DNA of 64,000 nucleotides from Rhizophagus clarus (GCA_015698045.1 BLAL01000061.1:64501-128500); one strand, 5' to 3'; positions 27,000 through 40,457 are shown, counted from the first letter of the stretch. Translations and numbers: made by a program. Notes: generated by a model from the letters alone, not told the origin.

Positions 27000-29560
27000 A
27001 ATTAGTTTAATGTTATTTTTACTAATTGATTTCTATTATTTGTTATAATTTTTTTTTATCAGAAATAAAAATATTTTTTAATGAATAATATATAAAATTC
27101 AAATTAAAACCATATTTAAATATATATTATATAATCAAATCTATTATTATCAATTTTTTGTTTAAGAAAAGTATGAGGTCTAATTGTATCTAATCGTATA
27201 TATAATAGTTTGTAATCAACAAAATCTCTAGATAATCTAGTAATTAAAAAGTAAAAATCTGTTAAAACTTTAATAAAATTATATAAACACACTTATTTAA
27301 AGCATTTATTTCTACATTTTAAAGTAATTGACTAACTTATGATCCTTTTTCTTTACAGCTATAATTATTTTATAACTTTTAATCCTTTTATCTATATTAA
27401 ATAAAACTATATTAAATTGTTAAAACTATAACTTTAAATGTTTATCAAATCCAAAAATAGATTTTAACAGATAATTGTAAATTTGCTATTAGTAAAAAAA
27501 TATTATATATATTAATAATTATATTTTAATCAGTTTATATTATTGTTTAAAACAAAATAAAAAACTATATCTGTTTATAAAAAATATTAATTAATTAAGA
27601 TCATATAATAATATCTATTTACCTATATATTTATATTTTGTATTATATTAATAAAAATAAAAAATAAATTTACAATATATTAAATGTAATACTATAAAAT
27701 AAATATTTTATTTATTTCTTTATTATAAATTATTAAAGTACTTTTTTAAATAATATTATTTTAATATTAATTTTAATTAATATTAATTTAATATTGATAT
27801 GTTATTAAAAAAATAATATTATTAGTATTTTAATATTAAATTTATATTATATTTAATATCTTTTTTTTTTTAATAATTAAAATATAGAAAAAGTATTTTA
27901 GATTTTATTAAAGAAAAGATTGTAAAATATAATACATTTAAATTAAATATTAAAGTTTACTTATCATAATAAATTATAGTATTCTAGATATATCTTCAAA
28001 TATCTTATATTTTTTTTTATTATATAATAAAATTTAATGTAAATTAAAGGAATAAAAAAAGCAAAAAAAAAAAAAAATTCTAAAATAATAAATATAAAAT
28101 AATTTATTCAATATACTAAACTAATTAGTTATTTATTGCTTATTATTTAAACTAAATTAATTATTATAATAACACCTTAAGTCTTGCAATCAATTTATTT
28201 ATTTTAAGTATTTTAGATTAAATTAGCTAATCCTATTAAAAGTTCTTCTTCTTTAGCTAATCAGAATTAGTATTTACTCAAATTTTTATTATAAATTTGT
28301 TATCTTATTAAAATAAAAATCCTATTTATATCAATAGTAGAATTCTTAATTAATAATTTGTTCATATCACTAATTCTAATGAATTATTATTTCTTTTTAA
28401 TATCTAGTACTAAAGTAAAATATTTGCATTATATAACATTTTTTTTATTCTATTACTAACTAATAATACCAGCTTTTAGCTAGAAATACTATATGTAAAA
28501 TAAAAGTGATTATAATATAATCCTATTTTATCTAATAAATACATATATATTTTTAACACTTTAAAAAAAAAAACTAATTTTTAATATAAAAAAAATTAAA
28601 CAAATTTTATAGGTTTATTTATATTTAATTTTTTTTTATTTTATTTATATTATTTAAATTTAATTATTAAAAATTTGTAAAGCAAATTTAGATTAGTTTT
28701 AAATTATAATTTAAATTAATTCAATTAGTAAAAATAATATTATAATTAGATAATTGTAATTATGGTATTATAATTACAGTATTATTAATACAGTCTTAAT
28801 ATAATAAATAATATAACATAACAGATTTTTAATATAGTATTAATTTTTAAATATAAAAAAAACTTTAAATAATATAATAAATTTTATCAGTTATTTATTG
28901 TATAATATAATATAAAGTAAAATATATAAAATAGTATATATAAAATAATTTTTTTTATAATGAATTATTATTATACTAAATTTTTTTTCAATAAAATAAA
29001 TTTTTTTTTTAATAATAATTTATTAAAATTGTGAAACTTTTATAATAAGTTTTAATATAATTTTACTATAATTAATTTTAAAATATTTAAGAAAAAAAGC
29101 AAAAAGAATGTTAGAATATTATAATATAAGATCTTAGTTTATTATGAAAATATCTTATAGAACTATTACTATATTTTTTTAGTCATAATGAAATACATTT
29201 AGTTTAGTATTTTAGTTTATTAATTTAATATTTTATATTATGATATATTTAATATTTCTTATAAATTAATAATTTATTTATTAAAATTAAAAATATTTCT
29301 TTACTACGATCAAAAAGAAGATTCTAAGGTAAAAATCTGAATAGATATCCTAAAAGACCTTCAAGTATATTCTGAAGTCTTTCCTAATATAAATTAAAAG
29401 TATTAATTTCAGTTTCTAAATTAAGCTAGATCATTTTCTAGCTATCAATTATTTTTGGTATATTTCTTAACATCAAATAAGCCTTTTAAATACTAAAAAT
29501 CATATATTTTCTTATAGCCTTTCTAATTCAATTTTAATCCTAAATAATATATCAAAAAAT
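27000..29560. other. Extremely AT-rich non-coding block
   Basis: About 2.5 kb almost wholly of A and T, mostly TAAT/ATTA/TTTAAT strings and poly-A/T runs, with no open frame worth reporting. No mitochondrial gene or tRNA is visible, so it is read as decayed nuclear repeat or an AT isochore rather than organelle DNA. Confidence 0.6.
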
Positions 29561-30579
29561 ATATGCCATACTATTTACATTTGGAAGGGGTTAGAATAAT
29601 AAAAAATAAAATAATGAAATATTTCAGATCCCGACCCTTATAAATTCAAATAAGCACACTATTATTTTATAATATTCAAGAAATAATTCTAAAGGTGATT
29701 CATAAGTGTAATCAAAGGATCATTTTAGATAGTAATATGCTAAGTTTAACCTCTTTAAAGTTAGATTTAGCTGATATCAGAAATTAAATCAAAAAGTCAT
29801 TACTCATGTTTTAACTTACCAATAAATTTTTTTATACTAGTTTACATTATAAATGTCCATACTTAGCAAAATACTAGGGTAAAAAAATATATGAAAAAAT
29901 AAGTCTAATCTTAAAATCTAACCTCAAAAAATAATCAAATTAATGAATCAAAAGCGTATTAATAAAGTTCTAGTATACTATTATTTTTTTGATATAAAAA
30001 AAGCACTTTTAAAGCCATTGTCATCACACAAACCTAAAATAAAAAATTCTAACCTCAGATGAAAAAAAATTAATCTAACAAAATCTAACCTTAAAATCTA
30101 ACCTAAAGTTTATCCTTTAAGTCTTATCTTTAAGTTTAATTTCAAAAATATACTTATCATATAACTGGATGTCTAGATCTTAACCTAAATTTTGTTAATA
30201 TGATGGGTCTGATAATTGCTTTTATTATAATAGCTACATAGATCATTATTTAATCCTAAAGACTTATCTATTTTTGTAGGTCTACTATAAGCAGAATATG
30301 GCAAACATATCTTCAGTTAGTTCTATTTTCTCATAAGTTTGAAAATATAAAAAAAGTAATTAAACATTAGTAAAGAACATACTGTATAATTAAATATTTT
30401 AATTTGAGAAAAAGTTTTCATATATATTAGAGGTTAGACTTATCATAAAATCATGATTAAAAAAAATAAGAAAATCAGACTTGTGAATGTTATAGTAAAA
30501 TTTATTAATAGTACAGAAGTGCAAAAAATAATTGTAATATTTCAAATATTCGTCAACTTGCATTAACTTCAAATTTAAA
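29561..30579. other. Decayed repeat DNA, no gene
   Basis: AT-rich sequence with scattered repeats of CTAACCT/ACCTAA (about 29,900-30,130) and no open frame. Probably an old transposable-element remnant; family not recognised. Confidence 0.35.
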
Positions 30580-31507
30580 TACTAAAGCATACCTAAAAAC
30601 CAGAAATAATCCAAACCCTTAAGACTACCAGTTAATAGGAGAAATTGATTATATTACTGAAAAAGAGACAAAAAACTGGGTTAATCCAAATGCTTGGAAC
30701 ATTTCAGGATATAAGGTGCAAGGCTAGTATAAAGATAAAAAAATTCAATTTAAAAGATCATGATATACCAGCAAACTTGTATGAAATGTAAAACTCTTTG
30801 TCATGATCTTAAGCAACAAGATCCAGAAGCAGTTTGCCTACCAATATTAAACAAGTTAAAGAAATATGAAAAAATAGCTGATGTTATCTAAGATACTAAA
30901 GTTCCTTTTCCCAGCACTTACCCCAATATCAAAATCAATATGTAATTAATCATATGTAATATTGACACTAATCAAAATTTATTATTATATCAGTGATTCA
31001 TCCCACCTAAGTTGTAATCTTTCAACGTACTAAAAAATCTCATAATTTTGTACAAGTAAATTTTAAAATTTACTTATAACAATTAGAAATTTAACAGAAA
31101 TCTGGTCCATCAACTCAAGCTCATAGAAAAAGACAAGTGAAAAATTGGCCTTTAATCAGTATAATGAATGATAAGTATTTTATTAGTAATGAAAATGCTA
31201 AAAAATGGGATCAAGAGCAACATAAACCTAGAGAATATAAACTTCTAACTTTAAAGGAATTAGAAGAAAAAAAAGATTAGCCAATGAAAAGGCAAAAGAA
31301 AAGATAATAGAAAACCTTTTACTAAAAGAAAGACAAGAATATGAAATACAAAAGGAATATGCTTTTGAAAAACATTTTGGATCAATTTATGAAGAAGCAG
31401 AAGGAATCTATAAAGAAGAAGAACTATCCCATGATGATATAATATTCTTGGAAAGAGAACATGATTTTATCAGACAATACAACTCGCTTAAATATATGAT
31501 TGTATAG
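30580..31507 (+). pseudogene. Decayed protein-coding remnant, family unknown
   Basis: Two coding stretches survive at the end: one through KNWPLISIMNDKYFISNEN to KELEEKKD, stopped just after an A-rich run near 31,270, and one in the next frame (RLANEKAKEKIIENLL... to YMIV at 31,507). Reading across the A run restores continuity, so a single frameshift split it. The product would be charged and helix/coiled-coil rich. Upstream (30,600-30,900) similar codon-like sequence has several stops. No function can be given. Confidence 0.4.
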
Positions 31508-32537
31508 AAAGGGGTTATTCCATCATATAAAAATTCTGCATATTGTTGTAATATGTGTATATTAACATATTGAATGTTATCACCGCATCTTTTATATTTT
31601 TTTTTCCTCATATATTAATAAAGTACTATAAATATGTTTTGAAAAAAGATAAAATTTATAATTAGCCTCTAGCAAGAGAATTTTAGTTCAAAGTAATGAT
31701 CATCAGCTTAGAAGAATTGCTAAACTACAGAAGGATCTCAAACATCTCTTATTTAGGTCAGATATAATGTATAGTAAAATTTTCAATTTAGGATATCTTG
31801 GTCAATATTAACACTATTAAAATAAATTTTATACCATTAGATTTGTCTTATTAAAACGAATCTAATGATATAAATTTATTAAAATCCAATCAGTAAATAT
31901 TTTAAATACAGGAGTATGTAGGATATGAAATTTTCAAAAATACCTCTGAAATAAGCAACTTTTTAAAATTTTATATGATCAATAAGCAAACTCAATCCCT
32001 AATCTATTTATATATAGTTCAGAGTTCTACTACAGATTGTACTACAAAATAAATGATCACACAGACTATATATTACTTTTCAAAAATAAAATATTTATAC
32101 TAACCATTACTTCTAATTTTTTTTCTGAACAAATATAAGAAAATGTATAAGAAAGTCTATACATAACACAGGATCAACTCTAAAAGTAAATATTAATGTT
32201 AAAAATATATGTTATGGAAGACTAAAGACTTTGCAATCTTGAGATCACTAGGCGTAAAACCAGCTATAATCTTTTTGAATAAATCTACATGTGAAAAGAT
32301 TTAAAATTTCACTTGCATATATATGCTTTCATGAAACTCTTAGCATCAGATGACAATACTAATTATGATTCATACTTCCTTAACTCTTCCTAATAAGATA
32401 TAAAGTATGTAGAAATATGTGAAAGTTCAGCCAAGTTTTCTACAAAAATTTTTAAGGTATGTATATGCTATAGAATATGTATATATAGGAGTGAGTTTTT
32501 TTCTTACTATAGGTCTTATATTTCAGAAAACAAAAAA
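31508..32537. other. Decayed repeat DNA, no gene
   Basis: AT-rich spacer. A short inverted repeat around 31,840-31,880 (ATTAGATTTG... / ...CGAATCTAAT) is the only structure noticed. Confidence 0.35.
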
Positions 32538-32813
32538 ATGACCAATATTATTGACTTCAGGTTTAAAGTTTATGATAAATCAGATGATGAAATCTTTATA
32601 ATCAAAATAATCTAACAAATATTAGTCAAAAACGTTATATTCACTATTAAAAAAGGAATGGTAATACTTTATAAGCAGGTTCCTGATGATATTAAACTTT
32701 ACATAGATAACTCAAAAGGATCAGTGAAAGAATTAAAATCAGACAATAAGATTTTTAAGGATTTTAATATTAATCATATTAAGAAGAGTTTCATCCTCAT
32801 ATATTCTCAGTAG
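32538..32813 (+). pseudogene. Small ORF with one in-frame TAA
   Basis: A 92-codon frame, open except for a TAA after EIFIIKII. The second half (FTIKKGMVILYKQVPDDIKLY and on) has balanced amino-acid composition unlike the surrounding DNA, so it was once coding. It lies 110 bp outside the left end of the Tigger-like transposon. Family not recognised. Confidence 0.35.
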
Positions 32814-32923
32814 TTAGAAAATTTTTTAATTATATTTCATGTAGTAATATATTCACAATTTTCATGTATTCATGTATTGTAAACTAGGTTTTGGCAACAT
32901 TTTATTTCATAAATAAAGTATTA

Positions 32924-35356
32924 CAAACAAATCTTGATGTACCAAACTCGCGGTTTAGGAACAAAAGTTCAGTATATAGACCATGTTCAGTAGATCAAAT
33001 TTTCTCTATATACCAAACTCTATATGTAAGCAATAAAAAGTTCAGTACATCAAAAATCATATGACTATTCATACTTATAATATACACGGCGTAAAAAATA
33101 TTGAATTTATTGTAGTAAAATAAATGTTCAAAAAATTACACAAATGTAAAATGTTCAAAAATTATATTAATAATAAAGCAAAATATTCACAAATTATATT
33201 ACTAATAAAATGTTAAATGTTTATAATGTCTGAAAAAATTTGACACACCCATTCACCACATATACTATATACGAACCATCAAATATTTAACCAACCATCT
33301 AACACTAATTGAACTTTACTATTTTTATCAAAAAGGATAATTTGTTTTTTAAAATTATGCATTAAATTTCTGTTATTGAGTTCTATAACAAAATTATCAG
33401 GTGGATTGCTAAGGAAAGATAATACTTTATCTAATGATTCTAATGCTTCAGAAGTAGATATTTTTGGCTGTAAATTTATTTCTTTTTCTGCAAGATCTGT
33501 TTTATTTGATTTTATTATATTTACAATTTCCTCATCTGTAATTTCTTCTTCTTCATAATTATTATCATCATTAATTAAGATAAACTCTTCAGTACTCATC
33601 AATTCACTCAAAGTAAAATTACTATATTGATTATATTGATCCAATAATCTTTGAACTTCTTCTGTTTCATTTAAATTGATGACATTGTTTAGCTTCTCAT
33701 CTGAAGGTGAAGGTGACATAACAACTGAAGGCAAAATTCCAGTTTTAATCCAACAATTATGAATAGTTTCACTTGTTACAGCTTTCCAAGCTTCAGTACA
33801 AAGTGAGATAGAATCACCTATTTTCAATTTAGGAACTGGTATGTTCAATTCTATTTCATCATCATAAGTCTCAATTCTGTTTTTTATAAGTCTTTTGCAA
33901 TATTGTGCCTAAGATTAATAATTGATCTATTAAATCTAGGTTATTTACTAAATAATTTAATTAAAATAATAATCTATGAACCTTAAATGAATTAATAATG
34001 CCAGCATTAGCAGGTTGCAGATGTGCTGTAGTATTGGGTGGCGAATAATGAATTGTAATATTTGTTAATAACTCTGGATTACTAACAGAATGAACTAGAG
34101 CATTGTCCACCAAAAGAATGATCTTTTTATTTCGTTTTTTCATTCTTTGATTCAAGAGTTCTAAATATTTGTTCCAAATTGACGTTTGCATCCATGCTTT
34201 TTTATTCCAAAAATAATCAACAGGAAGCTTTGATTTATCAATACCAATTAAATCTCTTGGTGTTTGGTATTTGTGAATAAAAAGAGCGGGAAGTTTAATG
34301 GAACCAGTTGCATTAAATGTTAATAAGAATGTGACTCTATTTTTTGATTTTTTTATTCCTGAAAGAGGACCTGTAAATAATGTTTTAGAAGGTTCCAATT
34401 TCCAGTACAATCCTAAAAGAAATTTATATATAATATTAAATTTAAAATAATTGATTAATAAATTTAACTATAAAAGCTTAATTTATTTATATTACAAGAT
34501 TTCTAAATGAATTACCTGTTTTATCACAATTAAATACATTTTCAAGATCGAAATTATTAATCAATTCCTGTAATTTTTCTCTTTTTTTGGTTAACTCTTC
34601 TTCACTTGGTCTGCTCTGAACTTCTCCATGTTTGTTATATTGCTTGATATTATGTCTTTTTTTAAAATTGTTTAACCAACTAACTGATCCAGTAAAGCCT
34701 TCAATATTCATTAATCTTGCAAAATCAAAAGCCTTGGCTATAATAATTTCTCCCGTTATAGTTTTATTTACAGATAAAGCATTTGAAATCCAAATTGCTA
34801 AAGCTTCTTCTAATCAGGAAATTTTGGTAACTTTTCTCTCTATTTAACTGTATTAAAACTGTTAAATTCTATATTCAACCATTTTTCTTTGTTCTTTAAA
34901 ATATCACAAACAGTATTTTTTTTTACACCAAATTTTTTTCCTATTTCTTCTTGTAATAATGACAGATTTTCATTATAAAACAAACATAACTCTTTTTTTT
35001 CTCCAAAGGTTAAAACCTTTCTTTTTTTTAATATTACTTTATTATTTACACTTTTTCTTTTTTGGTTCATAATAACGTGTGATAAAAAGTCCAAAGACAA
35101 AGAAAATGATTATCATTGTTAATTATAATCTAACTGGTTTTACTAATCACATGACTAGTTCAGTATATCAAAAAATTTTTTATTATATTTTATAATAAAT
35201 AGTATATCAACAAAAGTTCAGTACATGGTACATCAAGTTTTATATGAAATTCGGTATATTAAGATTTTTTCAAATACTATGAAACTGTTTTTAGAAAAAA
35301 GTTTGGTAAGTCAAAAGTTCGTTACATCATGGGTTCGTTATATTGAGATCAGACTG
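32924..35356 (-). mobile_element. Pogo/Tigger-like DNA transposon (Tc1/mariner superfamily)
   Basis: 2.4-kb element flanked by TA on both sides. The right end reads CAGTCTGATCTCAATATAAC inward; the left end reads CAAACAAATCTTGATGTACC. These align without gaps at 16 of 25 terminal positions, i.e. diverged terminal inverted repeats. Inside is a broken CENP-B/jerky-type transposase on the minus strand. Short blocks of GTTCAGTA(T/C)AT repeat near both ends, as subterminal binding sites often do. Confidence 0.85.
33279..35100 (-). pseudogene. Tigger/CENP-B-type transposase, inactive
   Basis: Order: N-terminal helix-turn-helix (LTFGEKKELC, then KKFGVKKNTVCDIL), CENP-B HTH half (FTGSVSWLNNFKKRHNIKQ), then a DDE_1 domain with NCDKTG (first Asp), LLVDNALVH (second Asp) and YSPPNTTAHLQPANAG. 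In the last block the family's third acidic residue (QPxDxG) is Asn. Two introns join in frame (KTG/LYWKLEP and NSFK/AQYCKRL). Damage: a TAG after SFNTVK near 34,844 and a frameshift in LPKFPD just after. It is therefore a fossil; the C-terminal acidic region is intact. Confidence 0.85.
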
Positions 35357-36449
35357 TATATAAGAAGCAAATCATGTATAATGATGCAATATTTGTGCAA
35401 TATAAAAGTCTATATTAATACTTATCCCTTTTACAGAAATAAATTTTTATTTCATTTCAGAAAGTAACACTATTTTTTACTGAGCCAAATATCTTTATAA
35501 AAATGTAATGCTATATTTATCTCAATAGCTGAATACAACTCTTGATTGAAAATTAGGATACAAAAATCCTTATCAATTTTTTGAAAGAGCTGAACCTTAA
35601 GTTTAAGAAAAAGCACTTTAATATTTTTTGCAATAAAAAAATTACAGGTCTTTTGTTTCTTAATATGATTGAAGAAAAATTACATAATTATGAGTTTAAG
35701 AGTGGACTGGTAACACTTCTCACAAAAGAGATTCAGATCTTTAAAAAAAAGCTGAAATATAAATTCTTTTTGTACTTTAGTTTAAGTGAGATATTAGCAG
35801 AATATGGTTATAACTCTGATAGTATAGATTCTATACCACTCTTTTCTTCATCAACTTACAAAATTTAAGACAACAATAAGGTTGCATAAAAGAAATTTTG
35901 GGTAGGTTATGCTCCTATAGTATATTACAACCTGATAGCTTAGAGTCCATATGTAATGAGTATATTATGGTACTTTTTTACACTTCTATCCATATCATCA
36001 TGGATATAACAAATAAGAAGCTTAGTATAAAATCTCAGTATGGAATAGTTGGTGAAGAAAGCTGGGATCAAGTTAATTATACAATAAAGGTAATTTGATT
36101 TGTTGCTTCTATTCCACTCTAGTTTTAGTTACAATTGGAATAACTTAACATTACTACATCTATGCAAATCATGATTAGGAAATCAAAGATCTTATCTGCG
36201 TCATGAAGGATAAATAGCACAAGATCTCCCTAGATTTTGCACAAAATATCAAATAGCTTCAGAATACATGTGAGACGAACAAGAGGAAGAGAAAGTAAGG
36301 TGAAGAGGATTTTGATTACCTATATAGTATTGTCATAAAAAATCAGGATTGGTATTTCCTTCTATATAACCCCAAAAAAATATCCAAGACGAGTGACACT
36401 ACATATTTAATCAAATTTGCTAAGAAAGCTTTGGATAAAGATTCAGAAG

Positions 36450-36894
36450 TAAGGATAGCCCCGAAACTGAAATATTTCAGATTTGCCGAAATTCCGAAAC
36501 TGTAATCTGAAATTCCAGCTAAATCCGAAATTCCGAAATCCGAAATTCCAGCCGAAATGCCGAAATTAAATATATAATTTTGGCCAAAATTATGGGTTAA
36601 TTCTGGCCGGAATTACAGAAATTATGGAATTTCCTTATTAGGAAATTTATGTTACACAAGATGCCAGATTCGTTCTTACCAAAATCGATTTTTGTGGAAC
36701 GGCTATCGCCCAATATGGAAATGATCGACATCCGTTTTTCATGTGACGCATTTTTATTGGTTAATTTTAATTTCGGCATTTCGGCTGAAATTACGGATTT
36801 CGGCCTTAATTTCGGCCAGCCGAAATGTTTCAGATTTCGGTTTCGGAATATCAGATTTCGGATATTAGGAAAATCAATTTCAGAGCCATCCTTA
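36450..36894. mobile_element. hAT-like MITE with 8-bp target duplication
   Basis: 445-bp element with ends TAAGGATAGCCCCGAAA and (reverse complement) TAAGGATGGCTCTGAAA, flanked by a perfect TTCAGAAG duplication at 36,442-36,449 and 36,895-36,902. The interior is built of CCGAAATTCCGAAA-type repeats, densest near the ends. No coding capacity. The 8-bp duplication fits the hAT superfamily. Confidence 0.9.
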
Positions 36895-36942
36895 TTCAGA
36901 AGAGTATAAAAATCTGTGTAAGGACATGAAGAAGGTTTTAAG

Positions 36943-37241
36943 CAGTGTTATGGTAGTACACCTATACTAGCAAAATTCTAGTATATACTGTACTAGCAAA
37001 AAATCTTGTACAAGTACTAAGTACACTGTACTAATATAGTTTTTATTTTTTAGGATGTAATTTAACTATTTATGGTAGATATTACGTGAATAATGTTGTT
37101 TATATTCATAAAATTAACCAATAAAATTTACTTAGTAGGTATGTACTAAATTGCATTTGTACTAAATTTTCAGGTACAAGTACAATACTTAATACTGTAC
37201 TATACTGTACTAGTACTATACTAGTACAATTCCCAACCCTG
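36943..37241. mobile_element. hAT-like MITE with 8-bp target duplication
   Basis: 299-bp element starting CAGTGTTATGG and ending CCCAACCCTG (reverse complement CAGGGTTGGG), flanked by a perfect GTTTTAAG duplication at 36,935-36,942 and 37,242-37,249. The interior is rich in GTACTA/TAGTAC repeats. It sits 49 bp from the previous MITE, in the same dead gene. Confidence 0.9.
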
Positions 37242-37704
37242 GTTTTAAGTATAATTGTGAATTTGTTAAAAAATAGGATGTATGCTGAAAAAGAACCTGA
37301 AAGAAAAAGGGTTAGGATAAAAGGGTATCATTTAAAAAAATAATCATGTATAATAATATAGATATCATGTATTGCAGACACAGTCCTGAACATTTGTATT
37401 TATTTTTTCGCATATATTAATAAAAAAATTTTCTCTTAGCAAATTTCAGCCAGAACGTTTCAGTCAAAAAACACATATTTTTTATTTTGAATGCTTATAT
37501 ACAGTATATTAGTTATATATAGATCATATCATCTAAGTTTGAATTATCATATCAAATGCAAAGATCCTTTTAATTATAGAATCCCAATAGTATCTATAAA
37601 AGTATAGACAAAAACTTCATCATGTAAAATTAATCATCTGATGTTCCAGTAGAATTATTTTTTTTTCTTCAAGATTTTGAATTCACTTTTTTATAATTAA
37701 GAGT

Positions 37705-39252
37705 ATGGTTTGTAAAAAGAATAAAAGATACATTCAATCTACATCATCAGCAACTTTATTATTAGTCAATGAGACTAAGTTCAGAAGTCTTATAGTGATA
37801 GATATGAAATTGCAAGAACTTATTCATCAGGGTCTAATAGTTGATAAAGTTCACAAAGTATTATCATATGATCAAAAAAATATGTCTTAGATTGATAACT
37901 TTGTTCATGTTTTGATGGAGGTTGAAAATTAATGCAATAATTTATGAGAAAAAGCATATCACGTCTTAATAAAGGAGCTCTTTGATATGAAAGCATTTTG
38001 TAAAATATCCAGTTAAAATGGACTTGTCTTCAAAGCAGAATATTATAAAAATAAAATAGACAATCATATAGTTGGCTTTACAAACCAAATAGAAAAAGGT
38101 AAAAAAGGATGGTTAAACTATGGATCAGTTGAAACATTACACCAAATAATAATTACGAAAAGAGTGGTAGATTTACTTAATGATACTGAAAATAAAGGTC
38201 CTGAAACTTGTGGACAAATAATCATTTTCTAAAAGGTATTTATCACTAACTTAAAATGTTTCTTTTTTTGAATCATACAGGTAGTTTAGATAACATGCAC
38301 AATAAGTACGTCATCTCTATACTTTTTCTGTGATTTAACTGCACCTTATATTACAAAATAAATTGGTCATACAATAGACAAACTTATTTTATAAAAAGCC
38401 TTTAATGAAACAATTAGTTTATTTTTTTTTTTGAACCTAAAAACATTGCATTAGATTCTTCTAATTTATTTCTAATAGATACAGATATCATAGGATCAAA
38501 TACTTCCCAAATGCCCTATTTTACACTTGAAACAACTCTTACTTCAGAGAAATTGGTAAGAGTATTGACTGTTCTTCTAAATGCAGTTAATGCACAGCTG
38601 AAATTAACTTAAGCATTTTGCCTAAAGGTTAAATTTTTATAAAATTCTGCAAAGTTTTAAATTTGTTTAGATCTTATAATATAGTATAATTATTATTTTT
38701 ACGTCAACCCTGATCTTAATAAAGTGATTAGAATTGCAAGAAATTATATTTTAATTACACAAAGAGAAATTTCTCTTAAAGAAAATGGGTCTTTTAGAAT
38801 AGATTATGAAGAGATTGAAAAGAAAATGTTATATATTTGTTATACAAAAGTATATTGTAAGAAATCCTCTAATTCTATGTGTAGTAAGTGTTTACTTTTT
38901 CAGCATTTGTATTGTATTCATTGTCCTTATAGAGATCAGCTCTGGCCTAGTAGCTTTAATAATAATTTGTCTATTAACATTTCTGCAGAATATGACTATT
39001 CTGAGTTAGTATGTATGGGAAATGCAATAACACGAGATGATCAAGAAGTAATTTGCGATTATTATTTTATTACAAAGCTTATCGTTTAAGAGTTATTTAT
39101 AGAAAATTATATTATATTATTGTGTCAGGAGCCTATCAGAAAATTACTAATTTATCTTGTCCTAATAAAGACAAGGAAAATTACAATCACTTTAATAATA
39201 AGACACTAGTGAAGAATAGGAATTTCTGGGTAAACTTATTAGAGCAATGGTA
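37705..39252 (+). pseudogene. Decayed multi-exon gene of unknown family
   Basis: Coding-like blocks lie in order on the plus strand: 37,705-37,890; about 38,013-38,232 (GLVFKAEYYKNK..., DLLNDTENKGPETCGQ); 38,400-38,609 (FLIDTDIIGSNTSQMPYFTL, SEKLVRVLTVLLNAV); and 38,724-39,089 (RDYEEIEKK-like, then a Cys-rich KVYCKKSSNSMCSKC and CIHCPY, then YSELVCMGNAITRDDQE). Several stops are TAA/TAG. The Cys pairs suggest a zinc-ribbon. The blocks read like one gene with introns plus nonsense changes. Function unknown. Confidence 0.4.
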
Positions 39253-39424
39253 ACGTTTAGTAAATTGCTATTTTATAGCGTTTAATTATGGTCAATAGAA
39301 ACTGGATAATCACGGGTTAAGTATGTATAGTCAACTCTCTCTATAGTCACACATTTGGGACAGTCTATATTTGGTGACTATGATGAGATGTAACTATAAG
39401 CAATAAAATCTTATAATTAAATCA

Positions 39425-40190
39425 GTAATTTTGGCTAGAATTATAAATTGTAATGATTTTGGTTAAATATTCACACCATAGTAATTTTGTCAATTTTATT
39501 CCAATTATTATGGATTTATAGCCATTAGATTCTTCTTGATGAGACGATTCTAATGAGCTTAAGATCATTAAAATCTGATCACTAAAACCTGTAATAATTA
39601 AAATAGTCAAAATATTTAATGTTACATGAATTTTACATAATATAAAAAATGCCAATCTGATCTTTAAAATCGAATTTCTCGGTCAATATTAATCCAATCA
39701 TTATAAAATTATTATCATTAGCTTCCTCTTGATGAGACGATTCCAACGAGCCTAAGATCATTAAAATCTGATCACTAGAACCCGTAATAATTAAAATACA
39801 GTTAAAATATTTAATATTACGCGAATTTTACATATAAAAAATGCTAATCTGGTCTTTAAAATCGAATTTCTCGGTCAATATTAATTCAATCATTATAAAA
39901 TTATTACCATTGGCTTCCTCTCGATGAGACGAGTCTAATGAGCCTAAGATCATTAAAATCTGATCACTAGAACCTATAGTAATTAAAATACAGTCAAAAT
40001 ATTTAATGTTACACAAATTTTACACGTATAAAATGCTGATTTGGTATTTAAAATCGAATTTCTTGGTCAATATTGATCCAATCATTATAAAATTACTACT
40101 ATTTGATTCCTTTCAATGAGATGAACCTAATGAACTAAAGATCGTTGAAATCTGATCATTAGATCATAGAATAATTATATTTTAATAAAT
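39425..40190. repeat. ~193-bp tandem repeat, four copies
   Basis: The marker GAGACGA (and variants) recurs at 39,541, 39,734, 39,926 and about 40,118, a spacing of 192-193 bp. The same order of words (GATCATTAAAATCTGATCACT, AAAATATTTAATGTTAC) follows each time. The last copy is the most diverged. Confidence 0.85.
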
Positions 40191-40457
40191 ATCTTTTTAT
40201 AATCACATATATACAAAATTTTTAAAAAAAGATGTGCTCATAAATGATCTGCATGCGTTTACTATTAACTCTACGCAACTTTTTTTTATAGTAACGCTAC
40301 GCATACTTACATCTTAATTAAAAAAAAATTTTTAAAAATTCGTTAACGCTATAACGAATTATTTGGTATAAAGGTAGGGTCATATGACTTGCTAATCTAA
40401 TCAGATAATCCGAATATTTGATCTTTTTTTTAATCATTTATCAGTTTATTTTTATAG

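Larger units (their letters stand above)
35556..37343 (+). pseudogene. SAM-domain protein gene, broken and carrying two MITEs
   Basis: The SAM-like domain reads from DTKILINFLKEL through KKHFNIFCNKKITGLLFLNM and EEKLHNYEF, then FSLSEILAEYGYNSDSIDSI. Downstream frames with stops and shifts keep VGEESWDQVNYTIK, DFDYLYSIVIKNQDWYFLLY and LIKFAKKALDKDSEEYK. Two insertions interrupt it at 36,450 and 36,943. Deleting each with one target duplication restores the frame exactly (DKDSEEYKNL; DMKKVLSIIVNLL). Such SAM-domain genes form a large repeated family in arbuscular mycorrhizal fungi, to my knowledge without known function. The end is a basic tail and TAA at 37,341. Confidence 0.75.

Noticed and set aside
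27000..29560. Possible mitochondrial DNA insertion because of extreme AT content
   Set aside because: No mitochondrial protein, rRNA or tRNA sequence could be recognised, and the flanks are nuclear repeats.
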